Below, piece after piece: positions 7,881 to 16,808 of a stretch of DNA of 64,000 nt (the stretch's first letter is position 1; every line of letters starts with the position of its first letter). Below the pieces are notes generated by a model that did no database searches, had not been told where the DNA came from, and saw only the letters and a program-made list of their open reading frames with translations. The translations under genes were made by a program, and so were the position numbers. The stretch comes from Mucilaginibacter sp. PAMC 26640 (GTDB lineage Bacteria > Bacteroidota > Bacteroidia > Sphingobacteriales > Sphingobacteriaceae): the NCBI GenBank assembly GCA_001596135.1, contig CP014773.1:3472001-3536000 (forward strand), read 5' to 3'.

Positions 7881-8108
7881 AAACGAGTTCGGGATGACGG
7901 CACCGTTCATCTTTTCCGTGGGATCCCGAAATTAATTCGACATGACGGCATCCTATTCGACGTCGTGCTGAACTTGTTTCAGCATCCCATAGGCAAGGTA
8001 GCCAGCCTGGCGTTTACCTGTCCCGTGGGATCCCGGAACGAGTTCGGGATCACGGCACCCTTCATCTTTTCCGTAGGATCCCGAAATTAATTCGGGATGA
8101 TGGCATCT
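7881..8108. repeat. Cluster of palindromic intergenic repeats
   Basis: Two ~70-bp direct repeats (7883-7952 and 8038-8107; both run from ACGAGTTCGGGAT through TCATCTTTTCCGT and GGATCCCGAAATTAATTCG to GGCATC) flank a longer imperfect palindrome at about 7961-8056. Its left arm (GTCGTGCTGAACTTGTTTCAG...) pairs with its right arm (...GAACGAGTTCGGGATCACGGC), closed through GGTAGCC/GTTTACC. Open frames through here are by-products of the repeat. This fits a REP/hairpin-type dispersed element. From 8109 to 8265, before the first permease, I see only unremarkable AT-rich promoter-like sequence. Confidence 0.75.
7939..7981. repeat. Right copy of 43-bp direct repeat flanking the IS
   Basis: Identical to 6456-6498. 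Here the repeat continues intact into GCATCCCATAGG, showing what the sequence left of the IS presumably looked like before insertion. Confidence 0.8.
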
Positions 8109-8265
8109 AAACGCACAAAATGACCGTCGATATTGTATCGTAACCGAACACCCACTGTTACATAGGCGTACACACCGCACAATATTTGCTACATTTAAGT
8201 ATCTGATAATCAACCTTATAATAAACTGGTACAGCTTTTAACTATCAAAGGCAAATTACCCGTTT

Positions 8266-10692
8266 ATGTTAAAGAATTACTTTAAGATCGCCTGGCGCAA
8301 TATCATCCGTCACAAAGGTTACTCCTTTATCAATATATCCGGCCTGAGTGTGGGCATTGCGGCCTGTTTGCTGATATTTGTGATCCTGCAATTCGAGCTC
8401 AGCTTTAACAACAATTTTCCGGATCATAAAAATATATACCACCTTATTACCCAGCAGACGCAGGATGGGGATGTGCGCTATAATCCGGGTACCTCACCGG
8501 CAGCTATTGATGCCCTGCGGAATGATTTTCCGCAAGTGAAATTTGCTGCGGTGAATGCCAGCTATGGCAGCCAGATCACTGTGCCCGGTGCTGACGCCGC
8601 AAATGCCGCCGACGCCAAAAAATTTACGGAAAGCAGCGGGGTGATCTTTCTGGAGCCGCAGTTTTTTGATGTTTTTAAAACGGAATGGCTGGATGGCAGC
8701 AAGGATGTTTTGAAGGACCCTAACATGGTGGTGATTGATAAGGCCACAGCCACCAAATATTTTGGCGATTATAAAAATGCCCTTGGTAAAACGCTAAAAA
8801 TGGATAACGTTTTAACCCTTAAGGTTGCAGGGATTGTGGCTGATGCTCCTGTTAACAGTGATTTTCCATTGAAAATAATGGTATCCTACATCACCTGGAA
8901 ACAGCACCCGGTAGAGTACAGTTACGCTAACGACTGGAACACTGTAAGCAGCAACAACCAGATCTTCATGCAGCTTCCTGCAAACTTATCTGCCGATAAC
9001 CTTACCAGGCAGCTGGTTGGCTTCACCAAAAAATACCTGGCCACAAAAAACGGCATTACTGATCGTGTGCATTTGCTGCAGCCTTTGGATGAATTGCATT
9101 TCGATACCCGCGTAGGGAACACCCTTGGCGATCATATTACCAGCAAAGCAACGCTGCGTACCCTGGGTTTAATTGGTCTCCTTATTATCGTAATGGCGTC
9201 TATCAACTTTATAAACCTGTCCACAGCACAGTCGGTGGGGCGGTCAAAAGAGGTAGGTATCCGTAAGGTGTTGGGCAGCAGTCGCAAACAGCTTATCTTC
9301 CAAGTAATTGGCGAAACCACGCTGATCATCCTTTTCTCTGCCTTGCTGGCTGTTGCAATAGCAGAGTTAGCATTGCCTTATCTTAAAAACATCGCCAGTG
9401 TACCGGATAATATCAGTTTGTTTAATAAAGGGACAGTGCTATTCCTGCTGATCACTACGGTTTCCGTGATCTTGTTATCGGGCATATACCCGGCTTTGGT
9501 GGTATCTGGCTTTAAACCCGTACTGGCTATTAAAAATAAAATTACCGCGGCTTCAATTGGCGGTATTCCTTTGCGGAGGGCGCTGGTAGTTGCCCAGTTT
9601 GCTATTGCCCAGTTGCTCATTGTTGGTACTATCGTAGCGGTAAATCAAATGAATTTTGTGAATGAGGCTGATCTTGGTTTTAACAAAAGCGCGATATTGA
9701 TCTTGCCGGGTTATACCGATAGCGTAAGCCTGGGCAAATTGAATGCTTTTAAACAGCAGTTAATGCAGAAACCGGGGGTTAAGTCGGTTAGTTTTTCTTC
9801 GGATGCGCCCTCATCAGATAATAACTCCGCACAAAACTTTTACTTTAATCACGTAGATAAAGGGCCCGAATATCCAACCTTTTTAAAATTTGGCGACGCT
9901 GATTACTTCAAAACTTTTGAGCTGAGATTTGCCGCCGGGCACGGGTTTGACCAAAGCGATACCGCGAGACAAGCGGTAGTAAACGAAACTTTTATTCACA
10001 AACTGGGGATCCAAAAGGCAGAAGATGCCATTGGCAAGGATGTGAAACTAGGCAGTGGCAAATGGCTGCCGATTACAGGCGTAGTGAAAGATTTTAAAAC
10101 CAATTCCCTGCGCGATGCGGTAAAGCCCATCGTAATTACCTCCCGCAAGCGTTACGAATCGCAGGCGGCGGTAAAACTGGATACGAAAAACCTTTCGGCC
10201 AATGTAGGAGCTATCCAAAAACTATGGGAAGGTACCTACTCGGAATATGCCTACAATGGGTATTTCCTTGACGAAAACATTGCCAAATTTTATCAGCAGG
10301 AAAATCAGCTTGCCCTGGTTTACAAGATCTTTGCGGCAATCGCTATTTTTATCTCCTGCCTTGGGCTTTACGGCTTAGTCTCTTACATGGCGGTACAGCG
10401 CACAAAAGAAGTAGGCGTGCGCAAAGTTTTAGGCGCTTCGGTGTTCAACATCGTATTGCTGTTTTCCAAAGAGTTCATGATCCTGATTGCGATATCATTT
10501 GTAATTGCGATGCCGGTATCGTGGTACATGATGTCGGCTTGGCTGCAGAACTTTGCTTACCGCGTTCCTTTAACAGCCGGCGTGTTTGTAATTGCCGTAG
10601 TAGCGTCTATGCTGATTGCCTGGGCCACAGTGAGCTATAAGGCCATAAAAGCAGCACTGGTAAACCCGGTGAAGAGCTTGAAGAGTGAATAG
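8266..10692 (+). CDS. FtsX/MacB-type ABC permease, paralogue 1
   Basis: Membrane subunit of a type VII (MacB/Lol-like) ABC system, which couples cytoplasmic ATP hydrolysis to movement of periplasmic domains. The 808 residues show TM1 (~18-40), a large periplasmic MacB_PCD domain, a first FtsX unit (~295-420) with KEVGIRKVLGSSRKQLIFQ, a second periplasmic domain (~450-670) and a second FtsX unit with KEVGVRKVLGASVFNIV, ending NPVKSLKSE. It is the first of three tandem paralogues, 139 bases before the next. The cargo is unknown; such clusters are often repair, antimicrobial-efflux or lipoprotein systems. Confidence 0.88.
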   Translation: MLKNYFKIAWRNIIRHKGYSFINISGLSVGIAACLLIFVILQFELSFNNNFPDHKNIYHLITQQTQDGDVRYNPGTSPAAIDALRNDFPQVKFAAVNASYGSQITVPGADAANAADAKKFTESSGVIFLEPQFFDVFKTEWLDGSKDVLKDPNMVVIDKATATKYFGDYKNALGKTLKMDNVLTLKVAGIVADAPVNSDFPLKIMVSYITWKQHPVEYSYANDWNTVSSNNQIFMQLPANLSADNLTRQLVGFTKKYLATKNGITDRVHLLQPLDELHFDTRVGNTLGDHITSKATLRTLGLIGLLIIVMASINFINLSTAQSVGRSKEVGIRKVLGSSRKQLIFQVIGETTLIILFSALLAVAIAELALPYLKNIASVPDNISLFNKGTVLFLLITTVSVILLSGIYPALVVSGFKPVLAIKNKITAASIGGIPLRRALVVAQFAIAQLLIVGTIVAVNQMNFVNEADLGFNKSAILILPGYTDSVSLGKLNAFKQQLMQKPGVKSVSFSSDAPSSDNNSAQNFYFNHVDKGPEYPTFLKFGDADYFKTFELRFAAGHGFDQSDTARQAVVNETFIHKLGIQKAEDAIGKDVKLGSGKWLPITGVVKDFKTNSLRDAVKPIVITSRKRYESQAAVKLDTKNLSANVGAIQKLWEGTYSEYAYNGYFLDENIAKFYQQENQLALVYKIFAAIAIFISCLGLYGLVSYMAVQRTKEVGVRKVLGASVFNIVLLFSKEFMILIAISFVIAMPVSWYMMSAWLQNFAYRVPLTAGVFVIAVVASMLIAWATVSYKAIKAALVNPVKSLKSE

Positions 10693-10764
10693 TGTTGATG
10701 TTTGGAAAATAATGATCTGGTGGGCAGACATTATCCTCAACAATGAACTCCGTACAAACAAAAT

Positions 10765-10825
10765 CAAACCGGTGCAAAAAAAATGAACCGGTGTATTCAA
10801 AAACAAGTAATCGGTGTAATCATAT
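10765..10825 (+). repeat. Degenerate ~20-bp tandem repeat between permease genes
   Basis: Three spaced copies of a CGGTG-centred word followed by A-rich sequence (AAACCGGTGCAAAA, GAACCGGTGTATTCAAAA, TAATCGGTGTAATC) occur about 20 bases apart just upstream of permease 2. They could be regulator binding sites or slippage debris. Confidence 0.35.
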
Positions 10826-10831
10826 AAAACA

Positions 10832-13243
10832 ATGATAAAGAACTATTTAAGAACAGCCTGGCGCAATTTGCTGCAAAACAAGTCTACTTCAGTGATCAGC
10901 ATGGCAGGTTTGGCGGTGGGTATTTGCTGCTTTTTGCTGCTGGCCACCTATTTAATCAACGAACTGCGGTATGATCGCTTTCACGAAAAGGCGGATCGGA
11001 TCGTTCGCATAGATCAGGGTTATAAATCTGCTGATGATCCCGAGCCGGTTCTTATCGCCGTAACACCAACTGCTCCCGTGCCTGTTTTCAAACAGGAATT
11101 TTTTGAAATTGAGGATGGCGTTCGGATCGTCGACTACTCCAATATGCGCGCCGGCGTGGTGCAATATGGCGATAAGCTATTAAAAGAGAAGCATATACTG
11201 GTGGCCGATGATTCTTTCTTCAAGATCTTTACCTTTAAATTTTTGGAAGGCAATCCGGCATCGGCACTAAGCAACCCATCGTCGGTAGTGTTGACGGCTT
11301 CCACCGCAAAGAAATATTTTGGCGAGGGGGAAGCGGTAGGCAAGGTCTTAAAACTCGACCAAACCACTAACCTGATGGTAAGCGGTGTAATTGAAGACGT
11401 GCCGGCATATTCGCAGCTAAAATTTGATATGCTGGGCAACTACGCCATTATGCAACGTTCCAAAACCCGCAAGTGGGATTCCTCAAGCGATTACTCTTAC
11501 CTGCTGCTTAAACCCGGGGCACACATGGCTGATCTGGAAAAGAAAATAGCAAGCTATGTAGAGAAGCTTTCTAGTGACAAGTCTAATACCGGAACCAAAA
11601 CCTGGTTTGCGCTGGAGCCCTTAACTAAAGTACACTTGTATTCCAACGCGGGTGGATTAGAGCCCTCCGGCAACATCAAATATATTTACATTCTGGGCAT
11701 CGTTGCTGTGATATTGCTGGTTCTGGCCTGCGTAAATTTCCTCAACCTGGTTACAGCAAGGTCTGCCGAGCGGGCCAAAGAAATTGGGGTTCGCAAAGTG
11801 ATGGGTGCGCAGCGTAAGCAGTTATTCTTCCAGTTCATTACAGAAGCCGGTATTATTACGCTGCTGTCGCTTTTGATAGGGGTGGGTTTGGCGGCGCTGA
11901 GTTTTTCAGCATTCAGTACTTTTAGCGGGCAGCAGCTTAGCTTTGCCACCTGGAATATCAGCTGGCTTACCCTGGCGCTTTTCGGGCTCTTTGTTTTGGT
12001 AACCTTACTTGCAGGTACCTATCCCTCCTTATATTTATCAGCCTTTAAGCCGGTTGTGATCCTGAAAAGTAAAAGTACAGGCCATGCCGGGGGTAATATA
12101 GTGCGCAAATCACTGGTGGTGTTCCAGTTCGTGGTGTCGGTTTTCTTTATTATCAGCACGTTAATCGCTGGTAACCAGTTGCAGTATATCAGGCACGTAA
12201 ACACAGGGATGAGCCGCGACCAGGTAGTAGTTGTAGATATTGGCGGGATGGCTTTTAGTCAGCTGGAAGCCTTTAAAAATGAGCTTAGCCAGCAACCCGG
12301 CATCAAGGGTGCTACAGCATCTTATAATTCGCCTGTGCATATTACCGGCGGCTATTCTATCAACAGCGCAGAGGGCAAAAGCTCAACCTATGAACTGTCG
12401 GTTGTGGCCATGCCGGTTGAAAAAGGTTTCATAAAAACCATGGGTATGCGTTTAGTTGCAGGCCGCGACCTTGACCAGGGAGATGTGCAACAGGTAACCG
12501 AGGTGCCCGATTCATTGCGCAAATACAGCTTCATTATCAACGAAACCGCACTGGCATCGCTCGGTTGGAAACCCGACGAGGCTATCGGCAAACATATCGG
12601 TGTAAATGGCCGTATGGGTACCATAAAAGCGGTGGCCAAAGATTTTAATTTTGCCTCATTGCACCAGAAAATAACACCGATAGTGATATTTCCGGAATAC
12701 GATTGGTTTAGTAAGATGCTGATCAAAACCGATGGGAAAAATACGGCTAATGTAATTGCCGCCATACAAACCAAATGGCATCAGTTTTATCCAAACACGC
12801 CGCTTGAGTACAACTTTCTCGACCAGGAATTTGAAGCCATGTATAAAACTGATCAGCGTACAGGTAATATCTTAACCGCGTTCACGCTGGTAACCATTTT
12901 TATTTCCTGCCTCGGGTTGTTTGGCCTTGCCGTATTTTCAACCCGGCAGCGCGTTAAAGAAATCGGTATCCGTAAGGTGCTGGGTGCTAACGTGCTTACA
13001 ATAGTCAATTTGATCTCGTCAGACTTTTTAAAGCTCGTTGTAATTGCCGTGGTGATCTCCTCGCCGCTGGCCTATTATGCCATGAGCAGGTGGCTGCAGG
13101 ATTTTGCTTACCGGATTGATATAGGCTGGGGGGTGTTTGTACTTGCCGGCGGTATGGCGGTTGTCATTGCATTCCTAACAGTAGGCTATCAGTCTGTAAA
13201 AGCTGCTTTAAGTAACCCGGTTAAGAGTTTGAGGAGCGAGTGA
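10832..13243 (+). CDS. FtsX/MacB-type ABC permease, paralogue 2
   Basis: Inner-membrane permease of 803 residues with the same plan as its neighbours: TM1 (~20-42), a periplasmic MacB_PCD domain, an FtsX unit with AKEIGVRKVMGAQRKQLFFQ, a second periplasmic domain, and a final FtsX unit with KEIGIRKVLGANVLTIVNLI, ending NPVKSLRSE. It diverges substantially from paralogues 1 and 3 in the periplasmic parts, so the copies are old rather than recent duplicates. There is no ATPase between the permeases; the one at 16118 may serve all three. Confidence 0.88.
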   Translation: MIKNYLRTAWRNLLQNKSTSVISMAGLAVGICCFLLLATYLINELRYDRFHEKADRIVRIDQGYKSADDPEPVLIAVTPTAPVPVFKQEFFEIEDGVRIVDYSNMRAGVVQYGDKLLKEKHILVADDSFFKIFTFKFLEGNPASALSNPSSVVLTASTAKKYFGEGEAVGKVLKLDQTTNLMVSGVIEDVPAYSQLKFDMLGNYAIMQRSKTRKWDSSSDYSYLLLKPGAHMADLEKKIASYVEKLSSDKSNTGTKTWFALEPLTKVHLYSNAGGLEPSGNIKYIYILGIVAVILLVLACVNFLNLVTARSAERAKEIGVRKVMGAQRKQLFFQFITEAGIITLLSLLIGVGLAALSFSAFSTFSGQQLSFATWNISWLTLALFGLFVLVTLLAGTYPSLYLSAFKPVVILKSKSTGHAGGNIVRKSLVVFQFVVSVFFIISTLIAGNQLQYIRHVNTGMSRDQVVVVDIGGMAFSQLEAFKNELSQQPGIKGATASYNSPVHITGGYSINSAEGKSSTYELSVVAMPVEKGFIKTMGMRLVAGRDLDQGDVQQVTEVPDSLRKYSFIINETALASLGWKPDEAIGKHIGVNGRMGTIKAVAKDFNFASLHQKITPIVIFPEYDWFSKMLIKTDGKNTANVIAAIQTKWHQFYPNTPLEYNFLDQEFEAMYKTDQRTGNILTAFTLVTIFISCLGLFGLAVFSTRQRVKEIGIRKVLGANVLTIVNLISSDFLKLVVIAVVISSPLAYYAMSRWLQDFAYRIDIGWGVFVLAGGMAVVIAFLTVGYQSVKAALSNPVKSLRSE

Positions 13244-13347
13244 GGGCGATAGTAAATAATCGATGACCTATAGATGCTGCCACATGCAAGGATGAAAGTG
13301 TTGAACTATCTATCACATCGTTAACCAATCAAATAAAACAACGGTCA

Positions 13348-15771
13348 ATGTTAAAAAACTATTTTAAAATAGCAGCGCGCAATCTACGGCGCAACAAAGG
13401 GTTTTCTGCCATCAATATTTTTGGTTTGGCAATGGGCCTGGCGGTTTGCTTGCTGATTACCTTGTTTGTTGTTGACGAGTTAAGTTACGATAAGTTCAAT
13501 TTGAAGTCGGCTAACATTTACCGGGTATATTCGGATTTTAAAGTGAACGGCAGCGTGTTTAAAGCCAAGGATTCGCCTGCGCCTATGGCGGCCGTTATGA
13601 TGAAAGAGTATCCGAAAATTGAGCAGGCAACCCGGATTATAGGTGGTGGCAGAACGCTGGTTCAAAAAGGAAATGAAACGCTGACGGAATCTGGTAGCTT
13701 TTATGGTGACGCCAACCTGTTCACTGTTTTTACGTTGCCCATGATAGCCGGCGATGCTAAAACTGCGCTCGTGCAGCCTAACTCATTGGTTGTATCGGAA
13801 GCTATCGCAAAAAAATATTTTAACACTACCGATGTGATTGGCAAAACGTTACACCTGGACAATACAAATGATTATAAGATCACGGCGGTAATCAAGGATA
13901 TGCCAGCGCAATCGCACGTGCATTTTACAATGATCAGGGCAATGTCGGGGTTAGACGACAGCAAACGGACCGAGTGGACCAACGTGAATTTTGGTACCTA
14001 TATCCTGGTTCGCGACGGCACTACACAGCAGCAACTCGACGGCTATTTGAAACAAGCCACAAAAAAGTACGCGGAGCCCGAATTGCAAACCTTTATCCAT
14101 ACCACTATTGCAGATCTTGAGCGCAAGGGAGATCATTTTATTTATGCTACAACACCACTAACCAGCATCCATTTACAGTCGCCGGTTAGCGACGAGATCG
14201 AGCCCTCAGGAAACCTGCAATACGTTTATATATTTGTACTAATTGCCGTATTTATCCTGCTGATAGCCTGCATCAATTTCATGAATCTTTCAACGGCGCG
14301 CTCTGCCGGCAGGGCCAAAGAAGTTGGGGTACGCAAGGTTTTAGGCTCAGGCCGGATGACGCTCATCTACCAGTTTTTAACAGAATCCACCCTGACGAGT
14401 TTTATAGCACTGGCTATAGCAATAGTTTTCGCTTTGGTTTTATTGCCTTATTTTAATATGCTATCTGGCAAGCAAATTACAGTGAACTTTTTTGCAAATT
14501 CCTGGCTGTTGCCAAGCCTGCTGGCAACAACGCTTATCATTGGTTTGTTGGCAGGTTTGTATCCAGCGTTTTTCCTTTCGGCCTTTCAACCCATACAGGT
14601 GCTTAATGGTAAAATTGCATCGGGCTTTAAGGGCAGCGCGTTGCGCAATGGCCTGGTCGTATTTCAATTCGCTACCGTTATCATGCTGATTGTTGGCACG
14701 CTGGTTATCTATAGTCAGTTAAATTATATCCGTAATGTAAACCTGGGCTATAACCGGGAGCAGGTATTGATCGTCAAAAACACCTACTCGCTATTTAATC
14801 ACGCAAAAACCTTTAAGGAAGATGTGATGCAGCTGCAGGGCGTTAAGTCGGGTACTGCCACTGAATATTTGCCTACTGCCAATAACGACCAGACGGAGGT
14901 TTATAACCTTGCAGATGGCCCCAACGCGGGGCAGTCCAAAGGTATTTCAACATGGCCGGTAGATAATGCCTATATCCCTACGCTGGGGATGAAGATGCTG
15001 CAAGGGCGGAATTTTTCTCCGGAAATGATCACCGATTCTACAGCCGTCATTGTTAACGAATCGGCAGCTGCCCTGCTTGGCCTTCGCCATCCGATAGATA
15101 AAAATATCTTTCGTTCGGGTGATAGCAAAAGAACCCCTCACCGGATAATTGGCGTGGTGAAGGATTTTAACGTAGGTTCATTGCGTGCCAAAGTAAGGCC
15201 CTTAATGCTGAGGCTGAAAGCCCGCTATGGTTCGATGGCTTTCCGTATAGATACAAAGAATGTTTCGGGCCTGCTTGCACAAATAGAAAAGCTTTATCAT
15301 TCGGCAGATGCTAACATGGCGGGGCAACCGTTTGAATATTCTTTTATGGATGATGACTTTAATCACTTGTATAAGTCTGAGCAGAATACTGGAAAGATCT
15401 TTACATCATTCGCGTTTTTTGCCATTTTTATAGCTTGCCTGGGCCTGTTCGGGCTGGTTACTTATGCAGCCGAGCAGCGTACCAAAGAGATAGGGATCCG
15501 CAAAGTTTTAGGTGCTAGCGTTGCCAGTATTGTAACAATGCTTTCCAATGATTTTTTAAAGCTGATCGCCATTGCAGCGGTAATTGCATTCCCTGTAGCG
15601 TGGTGGGCAATGAATAAATGGCTGCAGGACTTTGCCTATCGCATAGCAATTAAATGGTGGGTGTTTGTGCTGGCCGGGGCCATAGCTATTGTTATTGCCC
15701 TTGTAACCATTAGCTACCAATCTATTAAAGCCGCCTTAAGCAACCCGGTAAAAAGCCTCAAGAGCGAATAG
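13348..15771 (+). CDS. FtsX/MacB-type ABC permease, paralogue 3
   Basis: Inner-membrane permease of 807 residues, last of the tandem trio. It carries TM1 (~20-42), the MacB_PCD periplasmic domain, an FtsX unit with AKEVGVRKVLGSGRMTLIYQ, a second periplasmic domain and a closing FtsX unit with KEIGIRKVLGASVASIVTML, ending NPVKSLKSE. A strong intrinsic terminator lies 30 bases after its stop, so transcription of the permeases is separated from the downstream ATPase-TolC pair. Confidence 0.88.
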   Translation: MLKNYFKIAARNLRRNKGFSAINIFGLAMGLAVCLLITLFVVDELSYDKFNLKSANIYRVYSDFKVNGSVFKAKDSPAPMAAVMMKEYPKIEQATRIIGGGRTLVQKGNETLTESGSFYGDANLFTVFTLPMIAGDAKTALVQPNSLVVSEAIAKKYFNTTDVIGKTLHLDNTNDYKITAVIKDMPAQSHVHFTMIRAMSGLDDSKRTEWTNVNFGTYILVRDGTTQQQLDGYLKQATKKYAEPELQTFIHTTIADLERKGDHFIYATTPLTSIHLQSPVSDEIEPSGNLQYVYIFVLIAVFILLIACINFMNLSTARSAGRAKEVGVRKVLGSGRMTLIYQFLTESTLTSFIALAIAIVFALVLLPYFNMLSGKQITVNFFANSWLLPSLLATTLIIGLLAGLYPAFFLSAFQPIQVLNGKIASGFKGSALRNGLVVFQFATVIMLIVGTLVIYSQLNYIRNVNLGYNREQVLIVKNTYSLFNHAKTFKEDVMQLQGVKSGTATEYLPTANNDQTEVYNLADGPNAGQSKGISTWPVDNAYIPTLGMKMLQGRNFSPEMITDSTAVIVNESAAALLGLRHPIDKNIFRSGDSKRTPHRIIGVVKDFNVGSLRAKVRPLMLRLKARYGSMAFRIDTKNVSGLLAQIEKLYHSADANMAGQPFEYSFMDDDFNHLYKSEQNTGKIFTSFAFFAIFIACLGLFGLVTYAAEQRTKEIGIRKVLGASVASIVTMLSNDFLKLIAIAAVIAFPVAWWAMNKWLQDFAYRIAIKWWVFVLAGAIAIVIALVTISYQSIKAALSNPVKSLKSE

Positions 15772-16117
15772 GCAGTTAGATTCAGGAAGATAAGACTCAT
15801 GAGCCAGGATGTAACGCGTCCTGGCTTTTTGTTTTTATATCCCTACTTTAATCTTGCTTCTTGGTTCCTTAACTCTTTTCTGTATACTTTTTCTGTCTTT
15901 TCTCCTGCTTCTTCCCGTCTTAATTCCGGGTTGCGAGTGTATCATTACCGTACGCACCCTGTACACAAGCGAACAGTATATATTATTAATATAATTATAA
16001 GTGACTGATAATCTGATTTTTGATACTTTGGTATGTTATTGATACTTAATGCCAAAATCAATTACAGTAATATTGAAATCAGGAAACAGCTAAATCACTT
16101 AAACTAAAATTCATAAC
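15772..16117. other. Intergenic region between permease 3 and the ABC ATPase
   Basis: 346 bases that hold a terminator at the left end and an AT-rich stretch (about 15960-16117) likely to contain the promoter of the ATPase gene; GATACTTTGG near 16021-16030 is one base from a good -7 box. A 69-codon open frame crossing the terminator has no family resemblance and is rejected. Confidence 0.6.
15802..15836 (+). terminator. Intrinsic terminator after the permease genes
   Basis: AGCCAGGA (15802-15809) pairs with TCCTGGCT (15819-15826) around a 9-base loop, followed by TTTTGTTTTT. Classic stem plus T-run. Confidence 0.85.
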
Positions 16118-16795
16118 ATGTTATCACTGCAGCATATTTCAAAGTATTACCAGGTTGGCGGCAACAAAAATTACGTTATCAACGATATCAGCTTAGACGT
16201 AGATCAGGGTGAATTTGTATCCATCATGGGCCCTTCCGGCTCAGGGAAATCTTCGCTGCTCAATATCATCGGCATGCTGGATGAGCCTTCTACCGGCTTC
16301 CATTATTTTGTAGAGCAACCCGTTCACCAGTTAAAAGAGAAACAAAGGTCGTCTCTATACAAACAGTACATTGGGTTCGTTTTCCAGGCTTATCATTTGA
16401 TAGATGAACTTACCGTTTATGAAAACATCGAAACCCCGCTAATTTATCAGGATGTAAAAGGGAGCGAGCGCAAAGCCATGGTGGCCGATATGCTGGATCG
16501 CTTTAACATTGTAGGTAAAAAAGACCTGTTCCCGGCACAACTTTCGGGTGGGCAGCAGCAGCTGGTGGGTATAGCCCGCGCGCTGATTGCCAAACCAAAA
16601 TTGTTATTAGCCGATGAGCCAACCGGCAACCTTAACAGCAAACAAGGGGAGGAGATCATGGAGCTGTTTAGCAAAATAAATAAAGAAGATGGCGTTACAA
16701 TCATCCAGGTAACGCATTCCGAAAAAAATGCCGAATACGGTTCGCGCATTATTAACCTGCTGGATGGCAGGGTTGAATCATCCAAAAAATTCTGA
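16118..16795 (+). CDS. ABC transporter ATP-binding protein (MacB/LolD type)
   Basis: Cytoplasmic ATPase of 225 residues that powers an FtsX-type permease. All motifs are present: Walker A GPSGSGKSS (~38-46), Q-loop VFQAYHLIDELTVYEN (~90), signature LSGGQQQ (~142-148), Walker B LLLADEPTGNL (~162-172) and the H-loop VTHSEKNAEYG (~200). The DEPTGNL and ELTVYEN forms are typical of the LolD/MacB branch. It lies 13 bases upstream of the TolC gene, clearly one operon, and probably energises the permeases at 8266-15771, although a terminator separates the transcripts. Confidence 0.93.
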   Translation: MLSLQHISKYYQVGGNKNYVINDISLDVDQGEFVSIMGPSGSGKSSLLNIIGMLDEPSTGFHYFVEQPVHQLKEKQRSSLYKQYIGFVFQAYHLIDELTVYENIETPLIYQDVKGSERKAMVADMLDRFNIVGKKDLFPAQLSGGQQQLVGIARALIAKPKLLLADEPTGNLNSKQGEEIMELFSKINKEDGVTIIQVTHSEKNAEYGSRIINLLDGRVESSKKF

Positions 16796-16808
16796 ACTAT
16801 AACTCACA

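Noticed and set aside
7857..8213. Open frames of 77 and 86 codons across the palindromic repeats
   Set aside because: The translations merely repeat the DNA repeat (for example PVGSRNEFGI twice) and are not proteins.
15799..16008. 69-codon frame after permease 3
   Set aside because: It runs through a perfect terminator hairpin and T-run and has low-complexity translation.
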